Positions 36,361-46,091 of a stretch of 64,000 bases of DNA are shown piece by piece. The stretch covers positions 166,435-230,434 of the forward strand of contig DAOVTW010000001.1 in NCBI GenBank assembly GCA_030632885.1, read 5' to 3'. The notes beneath the pieces were generated by a model. The model searched no databases. It saw only the letters and a program-made list of their open reading frames with translations, and was not told the origin of the DNA. The DNA is from JAIOSM01 sp023143455 (lineage in GTDB: Bacteria > Desulfobacterota > Desulfobacteria > Desulfobacterales > Desulfobacteraceae). Made by a program: the position numbers and the translations under genes. The first letter of the stretch is position 1; each line of letters opens with the position of its first letter.

Positions 36361-37725
36361 ATGGCAAAGGAACCTAATGAAATACTAATAATTAGTATAA
36401 AAAGACTTTTGCGACGGGTAGCTACAAAGCAGCTCAAAAATATTATCAAAAAAACCCATATTGTCGACTTAGCAGCTGTTTTTCGTGAACTCAGTACAGA
36501 TAACAAAGCAAAATTATTTTCTTATATTGGGACTTTAGAACAAAAAGGTACCCTCCTTTCAAAACTTGAAGAAAGTACATTTTTAGACCTTGTAAAAGAT
36601 ATTAAATTTGAATCTCTTGTTGAAATCTTTGATCAAATGCCAGCTGATGATGCTGCTGAATTGTTAGGAATACTTGATGAAGAGTTTTCCGATAGAATTT
36701 TAAAAAAAATGAAAACCAAGGGCTCCGATGATGTTGAAGAACTCATGAGCCATGGGGAGGATACTGCGGGAAGTTTGATGATGCCGGACTTTATTGCCCT
36801 TGGAGAAGATGTGGGGGCAGGAGAAGTTATTAAATCTCTGCAAAACAAATTTATTGATGTTGAAATGCCCTTTTATATTTATGTTGTGGATGAATATGAA
36901 AAACTTGTAGGAGTCAGCTCATTAAGACAACTTGTTGTTGTTCATCCGGAAAAACCATTAAAAGATTTTATGGCAAGAGATATTGTTTCGGTTAAAACAT
37001 ACACTGACAGAGAAGAGGTTGCCAAGGTTGTTTCTCGATATGATTATCTTGCTGTGCCTGTTGTTGATGATGATAACAGAATTGTTGGTATTGTAACTGT
37101 GGATGATGTTATAGATATTCTCCATGATTCTGCTACAGAAGATATGTTGAAAATGGCTGGAGTGGGTAATGATTATGTTGAAACCCAGACTATCTTACGA
37201 GGTACAAAAATACGTTTGCCATGGCTTTTTGCAAGTTTTATAGGCGGGCTTGCAGCATTTTTTATAATTGGCAGATATGAAGCAAGTCTTGCACAATATA
37301 CATATCTAGCAGCCTTTATCCCAGTTATTATGGGAATGGGTGGTAATATAGGCACACAATCATCAACAATTGTTGTGCGCGGTATTGCAACCGGTATGAT
37401 CAACATAAGAGATTTTTGGAAAATTATATCCAAAGAGCTTGCTATAGGCCTGATTCTTGGTATTTTTTATGGGCTATTTATAGGAGTGGTTGCAAGTGTT
37501 ACCTATAGAACAGAGACAGTCTTTATATCTCTTGCAATTTCAGTTGGGCTTGCAGTAGTTTTATCTATGTCAGTTGCAGCCCTGGTGGGTTCTGGGATTC
37601 CATTGTTTTTCGAAAAGATTGGTGTTGACCCTGCAATTGCTACAGGTCCCTTTGTTACAACTGCTGTCGATATTGTAAGTGTTTCCTGTTATTTTGCAAT
37701 TGCTACCATTCTACTTGGATTATAA
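36361..37725 (+). CDS. mgtE: Magnesium transporter MgtE
   Basis: 454 residues, the usual length. An N-terminal helical superhelix domain (about 1-130) is followed by two CBS domains (about 135-255; MMPDFIALGEDVGAGEVI, YDYLAVPVVDDDNRIVGIVTVDDVID) and five membrane helices in the last 170 residues (IPVIMGMGGNIGTQSSTIVVRGIATG is the pore signature, shown here across its key residues Gly-Gly-Asn-x-Gly-x-Gln). The N and CBS domains close the channel when cytosolic Mg2+ is high. The 48-base gap upstream is too short for an M-box riboswitch, so control is probably post-translational. recO follows after six bases. Confidence 0.94.
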   Translation: MAKEPNEILIISIKRLLRRVATKQLKNIIKKTHIVDLAAVFRELSTDNKAKLFSYIGTLEQKGTLLSKLEESTFLDLVKDIKFESLVEIFDQMPADDAAELLGILDEEFSDRILKKMKTKGSDDVEELMSHGEDTAGSLMMPDFIALGEDVGAGEVIKSLQNKFIDVEMPFYIYVVDEYEKLVGVSSLRQLVVVHPEKPLKDFMARDIVSVKTYTDREEVAKVVSRYDYLAVPVVDDDNRIVGIVTVDDVIDILHDSATEDMLKMAGVGNDYVETQTILRGTKIRLPWLFASFIGGLAAFFIIGRYEASLAQYTYLAAFIPVIMGMGGNIGTQSSTIVVRGIATGMINIRDFWKIISKELAIGLILGIFYGLFIGVVASVTYRTETVFISLAISVGLAVVLSMSVAALVGSGIPLFFEKIGVDPAIATGPFVTTAVDIVSVSCYFAIATILLGL

Positions 37726-37731
37726 GCATCC

Positions 37732-38544
37732 ATGATAGATTTCTCCTCAGACGCCGTCCTGCTGAGAAGAATAGAATATGGAGATTATGATTATATAATT
37801 ACTTTTCTGTCTGAAAAAGCAGGAAAAATTTCAGTTATTGCAAAGAATGCAAAAAAAAGCATAAGGCGGTTTCAGGGCTCTTTAGATCTTTTTTCATTTA
37901 TGAATGTTCAGGTTTTGTTTTCTAAGAAGAAAAAGCATGCATTACCAATACTTTTTAATGTTGACTTGAAAGACCCTTTTGAAAAAATCCGGATAGATGT
38001 TGAGAAGACCGGATATGCAAGTTACTGGACGGAGATAATAACTTTTTATTTGGAAGAACAAAAGCCGCAGCCTGCACTATTTAAACTTTTCTTGTTCTCT
38101 CTTGATGCTCTGAATACAGGTTTTATATCGAAACAAGTTATAAATCTTTTATTCCAAATAAGATTTATGAGTATTTCAGGTTTCACTCCTGATTTGAAAA
38201 AATGCGGGATATGTAGAACGCCCATTGACGAAACCGAAATAAGTCAGAAAAAAGTGATATTTGATATTGAAAATGGTCGCCTTGTTTGTAATAAATGCAG
38301 GAAAAGAGCTGGAATAAACTATATAAATATTTCAAAGGGGACCTTAAAGCAACTTGCCTGGATAAATGAAAATGAAATTTCCAAGGCTGGTAGAATTAGA
38401 TTTTCAAAGCTTGCAATTAAAGAAGGGGAATCCTTTTTACAGGCTTTTATTCCTTTTCATATTGGACGTGAATTTAAAAGCCTTGCATTTTTGAAAAGGA
38501 TTAAGAGGGAAGATGAATTTAACAAATCTGCTTTTGAAAAATGA
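37732..38544 (+). CDS. recO: DNA repair protein RecO
   Basis: 270 residues. The N-terminal OB fold starts with DAVLLRRIEYGDYDYIITFLSEKAGKIS split over two blocks. A helical domain then encloses a zinc site with four cysteines (KKCGICRTP and LVCNKCRKRAG), as in most RecO proteins. RecO works with RecR to load RecA on SSB-coated gaps. It lies between mgtE and a sugar kinase, with a 32-base overlap into the latter. With recBC at 13-20 kb the organism should have both presynaptic recombination routes. Confidence 0.93.
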   Translation: MIDFSSDAVLLRRIEYGDYDYIITFLSEKAGKISVIAKNAKKSIRRFQGSLDLFSFMNVQVLFSKKKKHALPILFNVDLKDPFEKIRIDVEKTGYASYWTEIITFYLEEQKPQPALFKLFLFSLDALNTGFISKQVINLLFQIRFMSISGFTPDLKKCGICRTPIDETEISQKKVIFDIENGRLVCNKCRKRAGINYINISKGTLKQLAWINENEISKAGRIRFSKLAIKEGESFLQAFIPFHIGREFKSLAFLKRIKREDEFNKSAFEK

Positions 38545-39592
38545 AATAAAAGTATCTGTACCCTGTCGTGTCGATTTAGGAGGTACACTAGATATCAGCA
38601 CTTTTTTTCTACCTTTAAACTTTTTGTTTCCATCGAGTTTTAATATTGCAATTAATATGCGTACCCATGTGACTTTGTCTGCATTTAAAGAGGACCATGT
38701 TAAAATTTCTTCAAAAGGATTTGAAAGCGCTCAATTTCAGGCTTTTAAAGCTCCATTTAATCATCCAATGGGACTTATGTTTGCAATAGCTGACTATTTT
38801 AATGTTGATGGTGTTCATATCCATATTGAGTCATCTTCACCACCAAGAAGTGCGCTTGGAGGCTCTTCTGCTGCGGCAGTTGCTATCACAGCAGCATTTC
38901 TTACTGCAAAGGATATGTTTATTAATGCAGGCAAGAATGTGCAAAAGTTCAAGAAAATTAATGCTGAAAAAGTAGCATGGATTGCTCATTATATTGAGTC
39001 AAGTGTGGCAGGCGTTCCATGCGGTATGCAGGATCAACTTGCTGCTGCCTTTGGCGGAGTAAACCAGTGGTTCTGGAAACTTGGTACGAATGGACAGCCG
39101 GCATTTATACAAAAGCCAATATTAAAGGAAGACAAAAATATCAATAAATTGAATGACAGAATACTTGTGGCATATTGCGGCATTCCCCATGTATCAAGTC
39201 AAGTTAATAAAAAATGGGTAAACCAGTTTATTTGTGGTGAAAATCGTGATAAATTTGAAAAAATTGTAAAATTAACTGATGGGTTTGCAAGAGCATTACA
39301 AGATCATGATTTCAGTCTTGCAGGAAACTATATGAATCAGGAGACTCAAATAAGATTAGAAATGACTCCTGAAGTACTTGACCCTGTTGGGAAAAAATTG
39401 TTCAATAAAGCATTACAATTGGATGCTGGTGCAAGGTTTACAGGTGCCGGAGGAGGGGGATGTGTCTGGGCAATTGGGAATAAAGAGAATATTAAAGAAT
39501 TAAAGAATGAGTTTAATGAGTTGCTTAAAAATGAAAAAGAGGCAAAAGTTTTAGATACTACAGTTGATTCTGAGGGAATCAGGGTTTATTAG
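38513..39592 (+). CDS. GHMP-family sugar kinase
   Basis: 359 residues. The opening PCRVDLGGTLDISTF fits the sugar-recognition loop of galactokinase and heptose kinases. The ATP loop is PPRSALGGSSAAAVA, and motif 3 is ARFTGAGGGGCVWAI. The variant of motif 1 (R-V-D-L-G-G-T-x-D) resembles D-glycero-D-manno-heptose-7-phosphate kinases and related sugar-1-kinases. The first 32 bases overlap recO in another frame; no later ATG fits, so this start is kept. The substrate is not decided by context, as glycyl-tRNA synthetase genes follow. A role in LPS heptose or nucleotide-sugar salvage is possible. Confidence 0.82.
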   Translation: MNLTNLLLKNEIKVSVPCRVDLGGTLDISTFFLPLNFLFPSSFNIAINMRTHVTLSAFKEDHVKISSKGFESAQFQAFKAPFNHPMGLMFAIADYFNVDGVHIHIESSSPPRSALGGSSAAAVAITAAFLTAKDMFINAGKNVQKFKKINAEKVAWIAHYIESSVAGVPCGMQDQLAAAFGGVNQWFWKLGTNGQPAFIQKPILKEDKNINKLNDRILVAYCGIPHVSSQVNKKWVNQFICGENRDKFEKIVKLTDGFARALQDHDFSLAGNYMNQETQIRLEMTPEVLDPVGKKLFNKALQLDAGARFTGAGGGGCVWAIGNKENIKELKNEFNELLKNEKEAKVLDTTVDSEGIRVY

Positions 39593-39646
39593 AAATAATC
39601 AGAATTGATTGTTAAATATATAATATTTTAAAAAGGTTAGAGCAAA

Positions 39647-40561
39647 ATGAATTTTCAAGATGTTATTCTAAATTTACAAAAGTTTTGGGGTGACAGAGAT
39701 TGTGTATTAATCCAGCCTTACGATATGGAAGTAGGAGCTGGTACTTTTCATCCTGCAACTCTTCTTAAGGCGTTGGGTCCTGAGCCATGGAAGACAGCAT
39801 ATGTACAGCCGTCAAGGCGACCCACAGATGGACGGTATGGGGAAAATCCTAATAGACTGCAACATTATTATCAATTTCAGGTGCTTATCAAACCTTCACC
39901 TCCTGATATACAACAACAATATATCGAAAGTTTAAAAGTTTTGGGAGTTGACCCTCTGGAACACGATATCAGGTTTGTTGAGGATGACTGGGAGTCTCCT
40001 ACTCTTGGAGCTGCAGGACTAGGTTGGGAAGTATGGCTTGATGGGATGGAGGTAACACAATTTACGTACTTTCAAAAAACAGGAAGCATGGATCTGTCAC
40101 CAATCTCAGTTGAATTGACATATGGTCTTGAGCGAATATCCATGTATCTTCAGGGAGTTGACAATGTTTTTGACCTTAAATGGAATAATGAAATAACATA
40201 TAGAGATGTTTTCCACCAGCAGGAAGTTGAACAATCGAAATACAACTTTGAAATTGCCGATATTGATATGCTCTTTGACAATTTTAACAAATATGAAAAA
40301 GAAGCTCATAAAATTATGAAACATAGGATTGTTATTCCTGCCTATGAATGTTGCCTTAAGTGTTCGCATATTTTCAATATGCTGGATGCAAGAGGTGCGA
40401 TCAGTGTAACTGAGCGGACAGGATATATTAAGAGAATCAGGGATATTGCAAGGGCATGTTCTAAAAACTATGTGGAACATCGGGAAGAACTCGGGTTTCC
40501 ATTATTAAAAGACAAAGTGTTAAAAGAGAAGCTATTGAAAAAGAAAGGAGAGAAGGCATAA
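39647..40561 (+). CDS. glyQ: Glycyl-tRNA synthetase alpha subunit
   Basis: 304 residues, the usual alpha-subunit size. The class II core is evident from FQDVILNLQKFWGDRDCVLIQPYDMEVGAGTFHPATLL (split over two blocks), AYVQPSRRPTDGRYGENPNR, HYYQFQVLIKPSP and FTYFQKTGSMDLSP. It forms the alpha2beta2 bacterial enzyme that charges tRNA-Gly. glyS follows five bases downstream. The 54-base gap before the gene is too short to hold a T-box, and such control is not expected in this group. Confidence 0.97.
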   Translation: MNFQDVILNLQKFWGDRDCVLIQPYDMEVGAGTFHPATLLKALGPEPWKTAYVQPSRRPTDGRYGENPNRLQHYYQFQVLIKPSPPDIQQQYIESLKVLGVDPLEHDIRFVEDDWESPTLGAAGLGWEVWLDGMEVTQFTYFQKTGSMDLSPISVELTYGLERISMYLQGVDNVFDLKWNNEITYRDVFHQQEVEQSKYNFEIADIDMLFDNFNKYEKEAHKIMKHRIVIPAYECCLKCSHIFNMLDARGAISVTERTGYIKRIRDIARACSKNYVEHREELGFPLLKDKVLKEKLLKKKGEKA

Positions 40562-40566
40562 TTATT

Positions 40567-42642
40567 ATGGAAACTCTATTAATCGAAATAGGAGCGGAAG
40601 AGATTCCAGCAGGGTATATAGTTCCTGCTCTCAAAGCTTTTAAAAAAAATCTTCTTTCAAAAATGGCTAAAGAAAGAATAAAATCAGGTAAATGTGAATA
40701 TTTTGGTACACCAAGACGTCTTGCATTAATTATTGACGGGGTTGCAATAGAGCAAAAATCAGAGACCTCTATAATTTATGGCCCTCCCGAATTTGTGGGT
40801 TTTGATAAAGATGGCAACCCAACAAAGGCAGCAATAGGTTTTGCAGAAAAAGCAGGGATATCAGTTGAGCAAATTACTATCACAGAACAGAGAAAAGGAA
40901 AGTACCTTACAGCCGAGGTTAAAGCAAAGACTTCTTCTGCAACTGAGATATTTGAAAAAATCCTACCAGAGCAGATTCTTTTAATACCTTTCCCAAAAGT
41001 CATGAAATGGGGTAGCATGTCTAATCTGTTTGCTCGCCCAATTATTTCTTTGACAGGACTGCTTGGCAAAAAAGTGCTAAATTTTAAAATTGGTGATATT
41101 GAATCTTCATCTTTTGTTTTTGGTCATCAATTTATGTTTCCTGAGAAATATATAATAGAATCTGCAGAATCTTATTCTTCAATCCTTGAGGCAAAAGGTG
41201 TTATCCCTGATATTGAAAAGAGAAAAAACCTTCTTTTAAAATCCATAACAAAAGCTGCTCAAGATTATGATAGCCTGGTCGTTGAAGATGAAGAGCTTTT
41301 GGACATAGTAACAAATGTTGTGGAATATCCATATCCTGTGGTAGGAAAATTTGATGATGATTTTCTAAAAGTCCCTGATGAAGTCCTTATTACAGCAATG
41401 AGAGAGCATCAAAAATATTTTGCCTTAAAAGATACAAAGAATAATTTAAAACCATATTTCATAGCAGTAAACAATACCCGGGTTAAAGACATGAAAATAG
41501 TTGGGAACGGGCATGAAAGAGTTTTAAGAGCTCGCCTTTCCGATGCAAAATTTTTCTGGGATCAGGATCTTAAGTCAAACATGGATGATTTTGCCCAAAA
41601 ACTAAAAAAGGTTACATTTCAGGCTGAATTGGGTTCTGTTTACGAAAAAAGCGAAAGAGTAGCAACTCTTGGCGGAGCTCTTTCAGTAAAGATTGATTCT
41701 GAGGATAACCAAATTTTACAAACAAATGTTAAAAGAGCAGCTATGATTTGCAAGGCTGATCTTGTAAGCCAGGTTGTTATCGAATTTACAAAGCTCCAGG
41801 GAGTTATGGGAAGAATCTATGCAGCAAAAGCAGGTGAGAATAAAGATGTTGCAGATGCAGTGGAGCAACATTACAGACCTGTTTTCTCAGGAGGAAAGCT
41901 TCCGGAAAATGATACAGCAAGAATCCTTGCAATCTCGGATAAAATAGATACAATTTGTGGCTGTTTTTCAATAGGTCTTATACCTACGGGTGGATCTGAT
42001 CCATATGCTTTAAGAAGACAGGGCATTGGAATATTACAGATTATACTTGATAAAGGATTTACATTTTCTTTAAAAGAACTTATTGAAGATGCAGCAAAAG
42101 CATTTGTTAAAGATGACTCAAAGGCAATTGAAATATCAACAAATGTAATTAAATTTTTTGAAGTCCGGATGATCAATATGCTTGCGGACAATGGGTATTC
42201 AATGGAAGCTGTTAAATCTGCTCTTGCAGTATCTTTTGATAATGTGCCGGATACCCTCCTAAGGGTCAAAGCTATTGAGGCTTTAAAAAAGCAACCTGAT
42301 TTTGAACCATTATCAATTGCATTTAAACGTGTCGGGAATATATTAAAGAAATCAAGCATAGATAAAACATTGAATGTTGACATCAACCTGCTTGAAGATA
42401 ATGCTGAAAAAGAGCTCTACAGTGCAGTTGAAAATTTCAGGAAAGAGATTAAATCTCTTACAAAAAAGGGTGATTATGATGGAGCATTAAAGAAAATTGC
42501 TCTCTTGCGCCCTTTTGTTGATAATTTTTTTGATAATGTCATGGTAATGGTTGATGATGAACAAATTAAAGCAAACAGGATTGCATTGCTTTTAGAGATT
42601 TCTATGCTTTTTGGGGATATTGCAGATTTTTCAATACTATAA
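40567..42642 (+). CDS. glyS: Glycyl-tRNA synthetase beta subunit
   Basis: 691 residues. It opens with the family start LLIEIGAEEIPAGYIVPAL and has FGTPRRLALII, EFVGFDKDGNPTKAA, MKWGSMSNLFARPI, EVLITAMREHQKYFAL, the HD-like region SQVVIEFTKLQGVMGRIYA and SDPYALRRQGIGI. The C-terminal anticodon-binding helices are complete. It is the tRNA-recognition partner of GlyQ. The small PC4-like gene follows after 14 bases. Confidence 0.97.
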   Translation: METLLIEIGAEEIPAGYIVPALKAFKKNLLSKMAKERIKSGKCEYFGTPRRLALIIDGVAIEQKSETSIIYGPPEFVGFDKDGNPTKAAIGFAEKAGISVEQITITEQRKGKYLTAEVKAKTSSATEIFEKILPEQILLIPFPKVMKWGSMSNLFARPIISLTGLLGKKVLNFKIGDIESSSFVFGHQFMFPEKYIIESAESYSSILEAKGVIPDIEKRKNLLLKSITKAAQDYDSLVVEDEELLDIVTNVVEYPYPVVGKFDDDFLKVPDEVLITAMREHQKYFALKDTKNNLKPYFIAVNNTRVKDMKIVGNGHERVLRARLSDAKFFWDQDLKSNMDDFAQKLKKVTFQAELGSVYEKSERVATLGGALSVKIDSEDNQILQTNVKRAAMICKADLVSQVVIEFTKLQGVMGRIYAAKAGENKDVADAVEQHYRPVFSGGKLPENDTARILAISDKIDTICGCFSIGLIPTGGSDPYALRRQGIGILQIILDKGFTFSLKELIEDAAKAFVKDDSKAIEISTNVIKFFEVRMINMLADNGYSMEAVKSALAVSFDNVPDTLLRVKAIEALKKQPDFEPLSIAFKRVGNILKKSSIDKTLNVDINLLEDNAEKELYSAVENFRKEIKSLTKKGDYDGALKKIALLRPFVDNFFDNVMVMVDDEQIKANRIALLLEISMLFGDIADFSIL

Positions 42643-42656
42643 TAAGGAGACTATAG

Positions 42657-42914
42657 ATGGCAGGATTTGATCCGGAACAGGATAAAAAATTAAAAGAATG
42701 GAGATCTGAAGAAACAGGGCTTTGCATCTCAATTTGTCAATATAAGAATGGTGAGCCAAAAGTTCAAATTGGACCCAGAATAATTATGAAAAAAGACGGG
42801 ACAGAAGGAGCTCCAAGAAAAGCAGGCAGATTTACCATTGAAGATGTTATGTGGATTTATGAAACAATTGATGAGGTAAAGGATGAATTATCCGACCTTG
42901 TCGGCCCTGAATAG
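42657..42914 (+). CDS. Small PC4/YdbC-like putative nucleic-acid-binding protein
   Basis: 85 residues with AAGGAG seven bases before the ATG, a strong translation start. The pattern is a short acidic tail, a beta-rich core (GLCISICQYKNGEPKVQIGPRI) and a C-terminal helix (FTIEDVMWIYETIDEVKDEL). This order resembles the PC4-like fold that binds single-stranded DNA, but the resemblance is only structural pattern-matching on my part. The gene is probably a conserved hypothetical of Desulfobacterota. It overlaps the nucleoside phosphorylase gene by 32 bases, so it belongs to the glyQS-ligA operon. Confidence 0.7.
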   Translation: MAGFDPEQDKKLKEWRSEETGLCISICQYKNGEPKVQIGPRIIMKKDGTEGAPRKAGRFTIEDVMWIYETIDEVKDELSDLVGPE

Positions 42915-43632
42915 TAAATCTCTGGTCCCGGTGCCCGGTGGCAGAAAATCTTCTAATTTTGGGAAGATTGCAGTTCTGGTGAGCAGTGATCAGGATTTTA
43001 AAAATATCAGGTCAAATTCTTTAAAACCAAAAGCGTCAAATTTTTATCTAAGCACTCTTTTTACAGACAAAGAAAAAGTTTCCTATGCAGGTCCATATAT
43101 TGGAGCACCTTATGGAGTAGTGCTGCTGGAATCGTTAATAGCAAAAGGAGCCTCAAAGATATTAGTATTGGGATGGTGTGGAGCTATTTCAGATACGCTA
43201 AAAACTGGGGATTTGATCATTCCAACTGCTGCAATATCAGATGAAGGTACATCAAGAAACTATATAGATGTTTGTGATGATTTTCCAATCATTGCCCCCT
43301 CTGCATCATTAACCAACGCTTTTGGGAAAAAACTTGGTAAAATGGAGCTTAAGTTTACCAATGAAAAAATCTGGACAACAGATGCAATATATCGGGAGAC
43401 TCCGGAAAAAGTTGAATTTTTTAACAAAAGAGGAGCTTGTGCCGTTGAAATGGAATGCTCAGCTCTTTTTGCAGCAGCTCATTACAGAAATGTTGCAATA
43501 GCAGCATTACTTGTTGTCTCAGATGAGATTAAACCTACAGAATGGATACCGGGATTTCGCACAAAAGAATTTAAAGAAGCACGGAAAAAAGCATGCAAAG
43601 CAATTGTTGAGTTTGCCGGAGAATTGACTTAA
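42883..43632 (+). CDS. Nucleoside phosphorylase (PNP/UDP family 1)
   Basis: 249 residues. Family 1 motifs are seen: SYAGPYIGAPYGVVLLE, VLGWCGAISDTLKTGDLIIP (phosphate/base region, split over two blocks), EGTSRNY, and AVEMECSALFAAAHYRNV where Met-Glu contacts ribose. SDE near the C-terminus supplies the catalytic Asp. It cleaves a purine or pyrimidine nucleoside by phosphorolysis in salvage; uridine phosphorylase is perhaps the closest match, but specificity is open. The first ten codons lie within the previous gene in another frame, and GTG-started ligA follows 14 bases after its stop. Confidence 0.85.
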   Translation: MNYPTLSALNSKSLVPVPGGRKSSNFGKIAVLVSSDQDFKNIRSNSLKPKASNFYLSTLFTDKEKVSYAGPYIGAPYGVVLLESLIAKGASKILVLGWCGAISDTLKTGDLIIPTAAISDEGTSRNYIDVCDDFPIIAPSASLTNAFGKKLGKMELKFTNEKIWTTDAIYRETPEKVEFFNKRGACAVEMECSALFAAAHYRNVAIAALLVVSDEIKPTEWIPGFRTKEFKEARKKACKAIVEFAGELT

Positions 43633-43646
43633 GGTGAATAATCAAG

Positions 43647-45686
43647 GTGGCTGAAAAAACAGAATATATGAAAATAAAAAAAGAGGCTTTTTATCTTAAG
43701 GAAAAACTTATTGAGCATGGTCACAGATACCATGTGCTCGATGATCCAATAATTTCTGATGCAGAGTATGACAGGCTCATGCAGCGCCTGATTGATATTG
43801 AAGAACAATATAAAGAGCTTTCTTTGACTGATTCACCTACAAAAAGAGTCGGCGCTCCTCCCTTAAAAGCATTTACAACAGCCAAACATTCTTTTCCCAT
43901 GCTCGGACTTGATAATGCATTCTCCGATCAAGAGATTTTTAATTTTCACGATAGAATAAAGAAAAATCTAAATCAGGAGAATATACTTTATACTGTTGAA
44001 CCTAAACTCGATGGAGTCGCAGTAGAACTTATATATACAATGGGATTGTTAACAAATGCTATTACCAGAGGAGATGGGACTTCTGGCGAAGTTGTTACAG
44101 AGAATATCAGAACAATAGGAAGTGTACCGCTTAATTTATCCAGGCAGGGAAATATCGATGTTCCTGATCTTCTTGAAGTACGTGGTGAAGTTATAATAAA
44201 TAAAAAAGATTTTGAAACTTTAAATAAACAAAGGCTTGAAAATGAGGAAAACCTTTTTGCAAATCCCAGGAATGCCGCAGCAGGTTCTCTGCGCCAACTT
44301 GATTCAAAAATTACAGCAAAAAGGCCTTTAGATATATTTATTTACGGGGCAGGGGATATTCAGGGTCTAAGTATTATCTCTCAAAATGAAATGTTTGAAA
44401 AATTTAAAGGCTTTGGGTTTAAAATTAACCCACTTATTAAAAATAATATAACAATTGATGAAGCACTTGTCTGGCATAAAGAACTTGAATTACTACGAGA
44501 AGACCTGCCTTATGAGATTGATGGCATGGTTATTAAAGTTGATGATATTGAAGCCCAAAAAATTCTTGGTCAAAAAGCTAGAAGTCCAAAGTGGGCAATC
44601 GCATACAAATTTCCTGCAATGGAAGAAATTACAACAATTGAAGACATCATTATCCAAGTGGGTAGAACCGGCACATTAACACCAGTGGCACTACTTGAAC
44701 CTGTAAGCATCGGTGGCGTTATAGTTAGCCGGGCAAGCTTACATAATGCTGATGAAATAGAACGCATGGGCGTTAGAATAGGAGATACCGTTCTTATTAA
44801 ACGAGCAGGAGATGTAATTCCTAAAGTTATAAAAAGAATAGGACAACAAGAGAAAAATGATCACTCACCTTTTAAAATGCCAGAGCTTTGTCCTGTGTGT
44901 AATAGTGTGATCAAAAAGGTTGGAGACGAGGTTGCATACAAATGTATAAATGCATCATGCCAGGCACAAATAAAAGAGAGACTCAAACATTTTGTTTCAA
45001 GGGATGGCTTTGATATCGAAGGCATTGGTGATAAACTATCAAAACAACTTGTCGAACAAGGGTTAATAAAGTCATTTGCTGATCTTTTTAAACTTAAGCA
45101 AGAAGATTTCATGAAGCTTGAACGTATGGGAGAGGTATCAGCATCAAACTTAGTCAAAGCGATTGAAGATTCAAAGAGTATTGATTTGAAAAAGTTCATT
45201 TATGCTTTAGGAATTAATTATACTGGTGAGACTGCCGCAAGATTACTTGCTGAAAAATATAATGATTTTTTTGAAATTAGAAGCGCCACAAAAGATCAAA
45301 TTGAAAATATAGAAGGTATTGGACCGAAAACTTCTGCTGCGATAGTAAATTTTATTAAGTCTCCTGTAAATTTAGCAATGATTGATCAAATGAAAGACGC
45401 TGGAATAAAACCTTTTAATGATAGTAGGCATACTCAAGATTCTGGCGCCTTACAAAGTAATAAATTTTTTCATAAAACAGTTGTCCTCACAGGCTCCCTC
45501 GAAACTATGACAAGAAAAGAGGCAAAAGAGATATTAATTGATCTTGGTGCAAAAGTAACTTCAAGTGTTAGTTCTAAAACAGACTTTGCAATTGTGGGAA
45601 AAGATGCAGGCAGCAAACTCATTAAAGCAAAAAACTTAAAAGTTAAAATAATTGAAGAGAAAGTTTTTAAATTAATGCTAAAATAG
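43647..45686 (+). CDS. ligA: NAD-dependent DNA ligase
   Basis: 679 residues from a GTG start behind AAGGTG. The adenylation domain has the AMP-accepting Lys120 in VEPKLDGVAVEL, an N-terminal Ia domain for NAD (HRYHVLDDPIISDAEYDRL) and downstream VGRTGTLTPVALLEPV in the OB fold. A four-Cys zinc finger (CPVCN...CINASC), helix-hairpin-helix repeats and a C-terminal BRCT domain (KTVVLTGSLETMTRKEAKEI) complete a standard LigA. It seals Okazaki fragments and repair nicks. It ends the glyQ-glyS-PC4-phosphorylase-ligA run. Confidence 0.97.
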   Translation: MAEKTEYMKIKKEAFYLKEKLIEHGHRYHVLDDPIISDAEYDRLMQRLIDIEEQYKELSLTDSPTKRVGAPPLKAFTTAKHSFPMLGLDNAFSDQEIFNFHDRIKKNLNQENILYTVEPKLDGVAVELIYTMGLLTNAITRGDGTSGEVVTENIRTIGSVPLNLSRQGNIDVPDLLEVRGEVIINKKDFETLNKQRLENEENLFANPRNAAAGSLRQLDSKITAKRPLDIFIYGAGDIQGLSIISQNEMFEKFKGFGFKINPLIKNNITIDEALVWHKELELLREDLPYEIDGMVIKVDDIEAQKILGQKARSPKWAIAYKFPAMEEITTIEDIIIQVGRTGTLTPVALLEPVSIGGVIVSRASLHNADEIERMGVRIGDTVLIKRAGDVIPKVIKRIGQQEKNDHSPFKMPELCPVCNSVIKKVGDEVAYKCINASCQAQIKERLKHFVSRDGFDIEGIGDKLSKQLVEQGLIKSFADLFKLKQEDFMKLERMGEVSASNLVKAIEDSKSIDLKKFIYALGINYTGETAARLLAEKYNDFFEIRSATKDQIENIEGIGPKTSAAIVNFIKSPVNLAMIDQMKDAGIKPFNDSRHTQDSGALQSNKFFHKTVVLTGSLETMTRKEAKEILIDLGAKVTSSVSSKTDFAIVGKDAGSKLIKAKNLKVKIIEEKVFKLMLK

Positions 45687-45730
45687 AAAACTTAATATTA
45701 ATAACTAATGCAGTTATGTTTTTTATTGTA

Positions 45731-45739
45731 TTAGGCAAA
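45731..45739. repeat. Left copy of a 9-bp inverted repeat flanking the DUF3307 gene
   Basis: TTAGGCAAA here is the exact reverse complement of TTTGCCTAA at 46083-46091, and the two copies frame the DUF3307 gene almost exactly. The bases before it make ATTAGGC, one base off the GTTRRRY integron core site. Confidence 0.45.
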
Positions 45740-45740
45740 T

Positions 45741-46091
45741 GTGGTTAGCAAAATGATAGGATTTAATTTACATTGGATTTACGCCCATTTAATAGGCGAC
45801 TACCTGTTCCAAAACGATTGGATGGCAGAGAACAAAAAGAAGAATAGCGTAATATGCTTAGTGCATGTATTTGCATATATGACACCATTTATATTCACTC
45901 AATTAAATGAGATACAATTACTATTAATAGCAGGACAGCACTATGCACAAGACCGAACAAATTTTGTAGCCTGGTTCTGCAAAAAGACTAATAAATTCCA
46001 AAACGATTATAGTAAATTTTTTGGGCATGTGATAATCGACAATGTTATACATATACTGTGGATGGCAACGGTAGCTAATTATTTTGCCTAA
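45741..46091 (+). CDS. DUF3307 family membrane protein
   Basis: 116 residues from a GTG at 45741, with an in-frame ATG at 45753 as alternative. The signature HLIGDYLFQNDWMAENK is that of DUF3307, small membrane proteins of unknown function found in phages, plasmids, integron cassettes and some chromosomes. Two or three hydrophobic stretches (VICLVHVFAYMTPFIFT; FGHVIIDNVIHILWMATVA) with several His residues follow. The gene stands alone between ligA and the penicillin-binding protein. Its stop codon lies in the right copy of a 9-bp inverted repeat, and no clear ribosome site precedes it, which would fit an acquired cassette. Confidence 0.72.
   Translation: MVSKMIGFNLHWIYAHLIGDYLFQNDWMAENKKKNSVICLVHVFAYMTPFIFTQLNEIQLLLIAGQHYAQDRTNFVAWFCKKTNKFQNDYSKFFGHVIIDNVIHILWMATVANYFA

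Noticed and set aside
39593..39646. T-box leader before glyQ
   Set aside because: The 54-base gap is too short and shows no T-box consensus or terminator hairpin.
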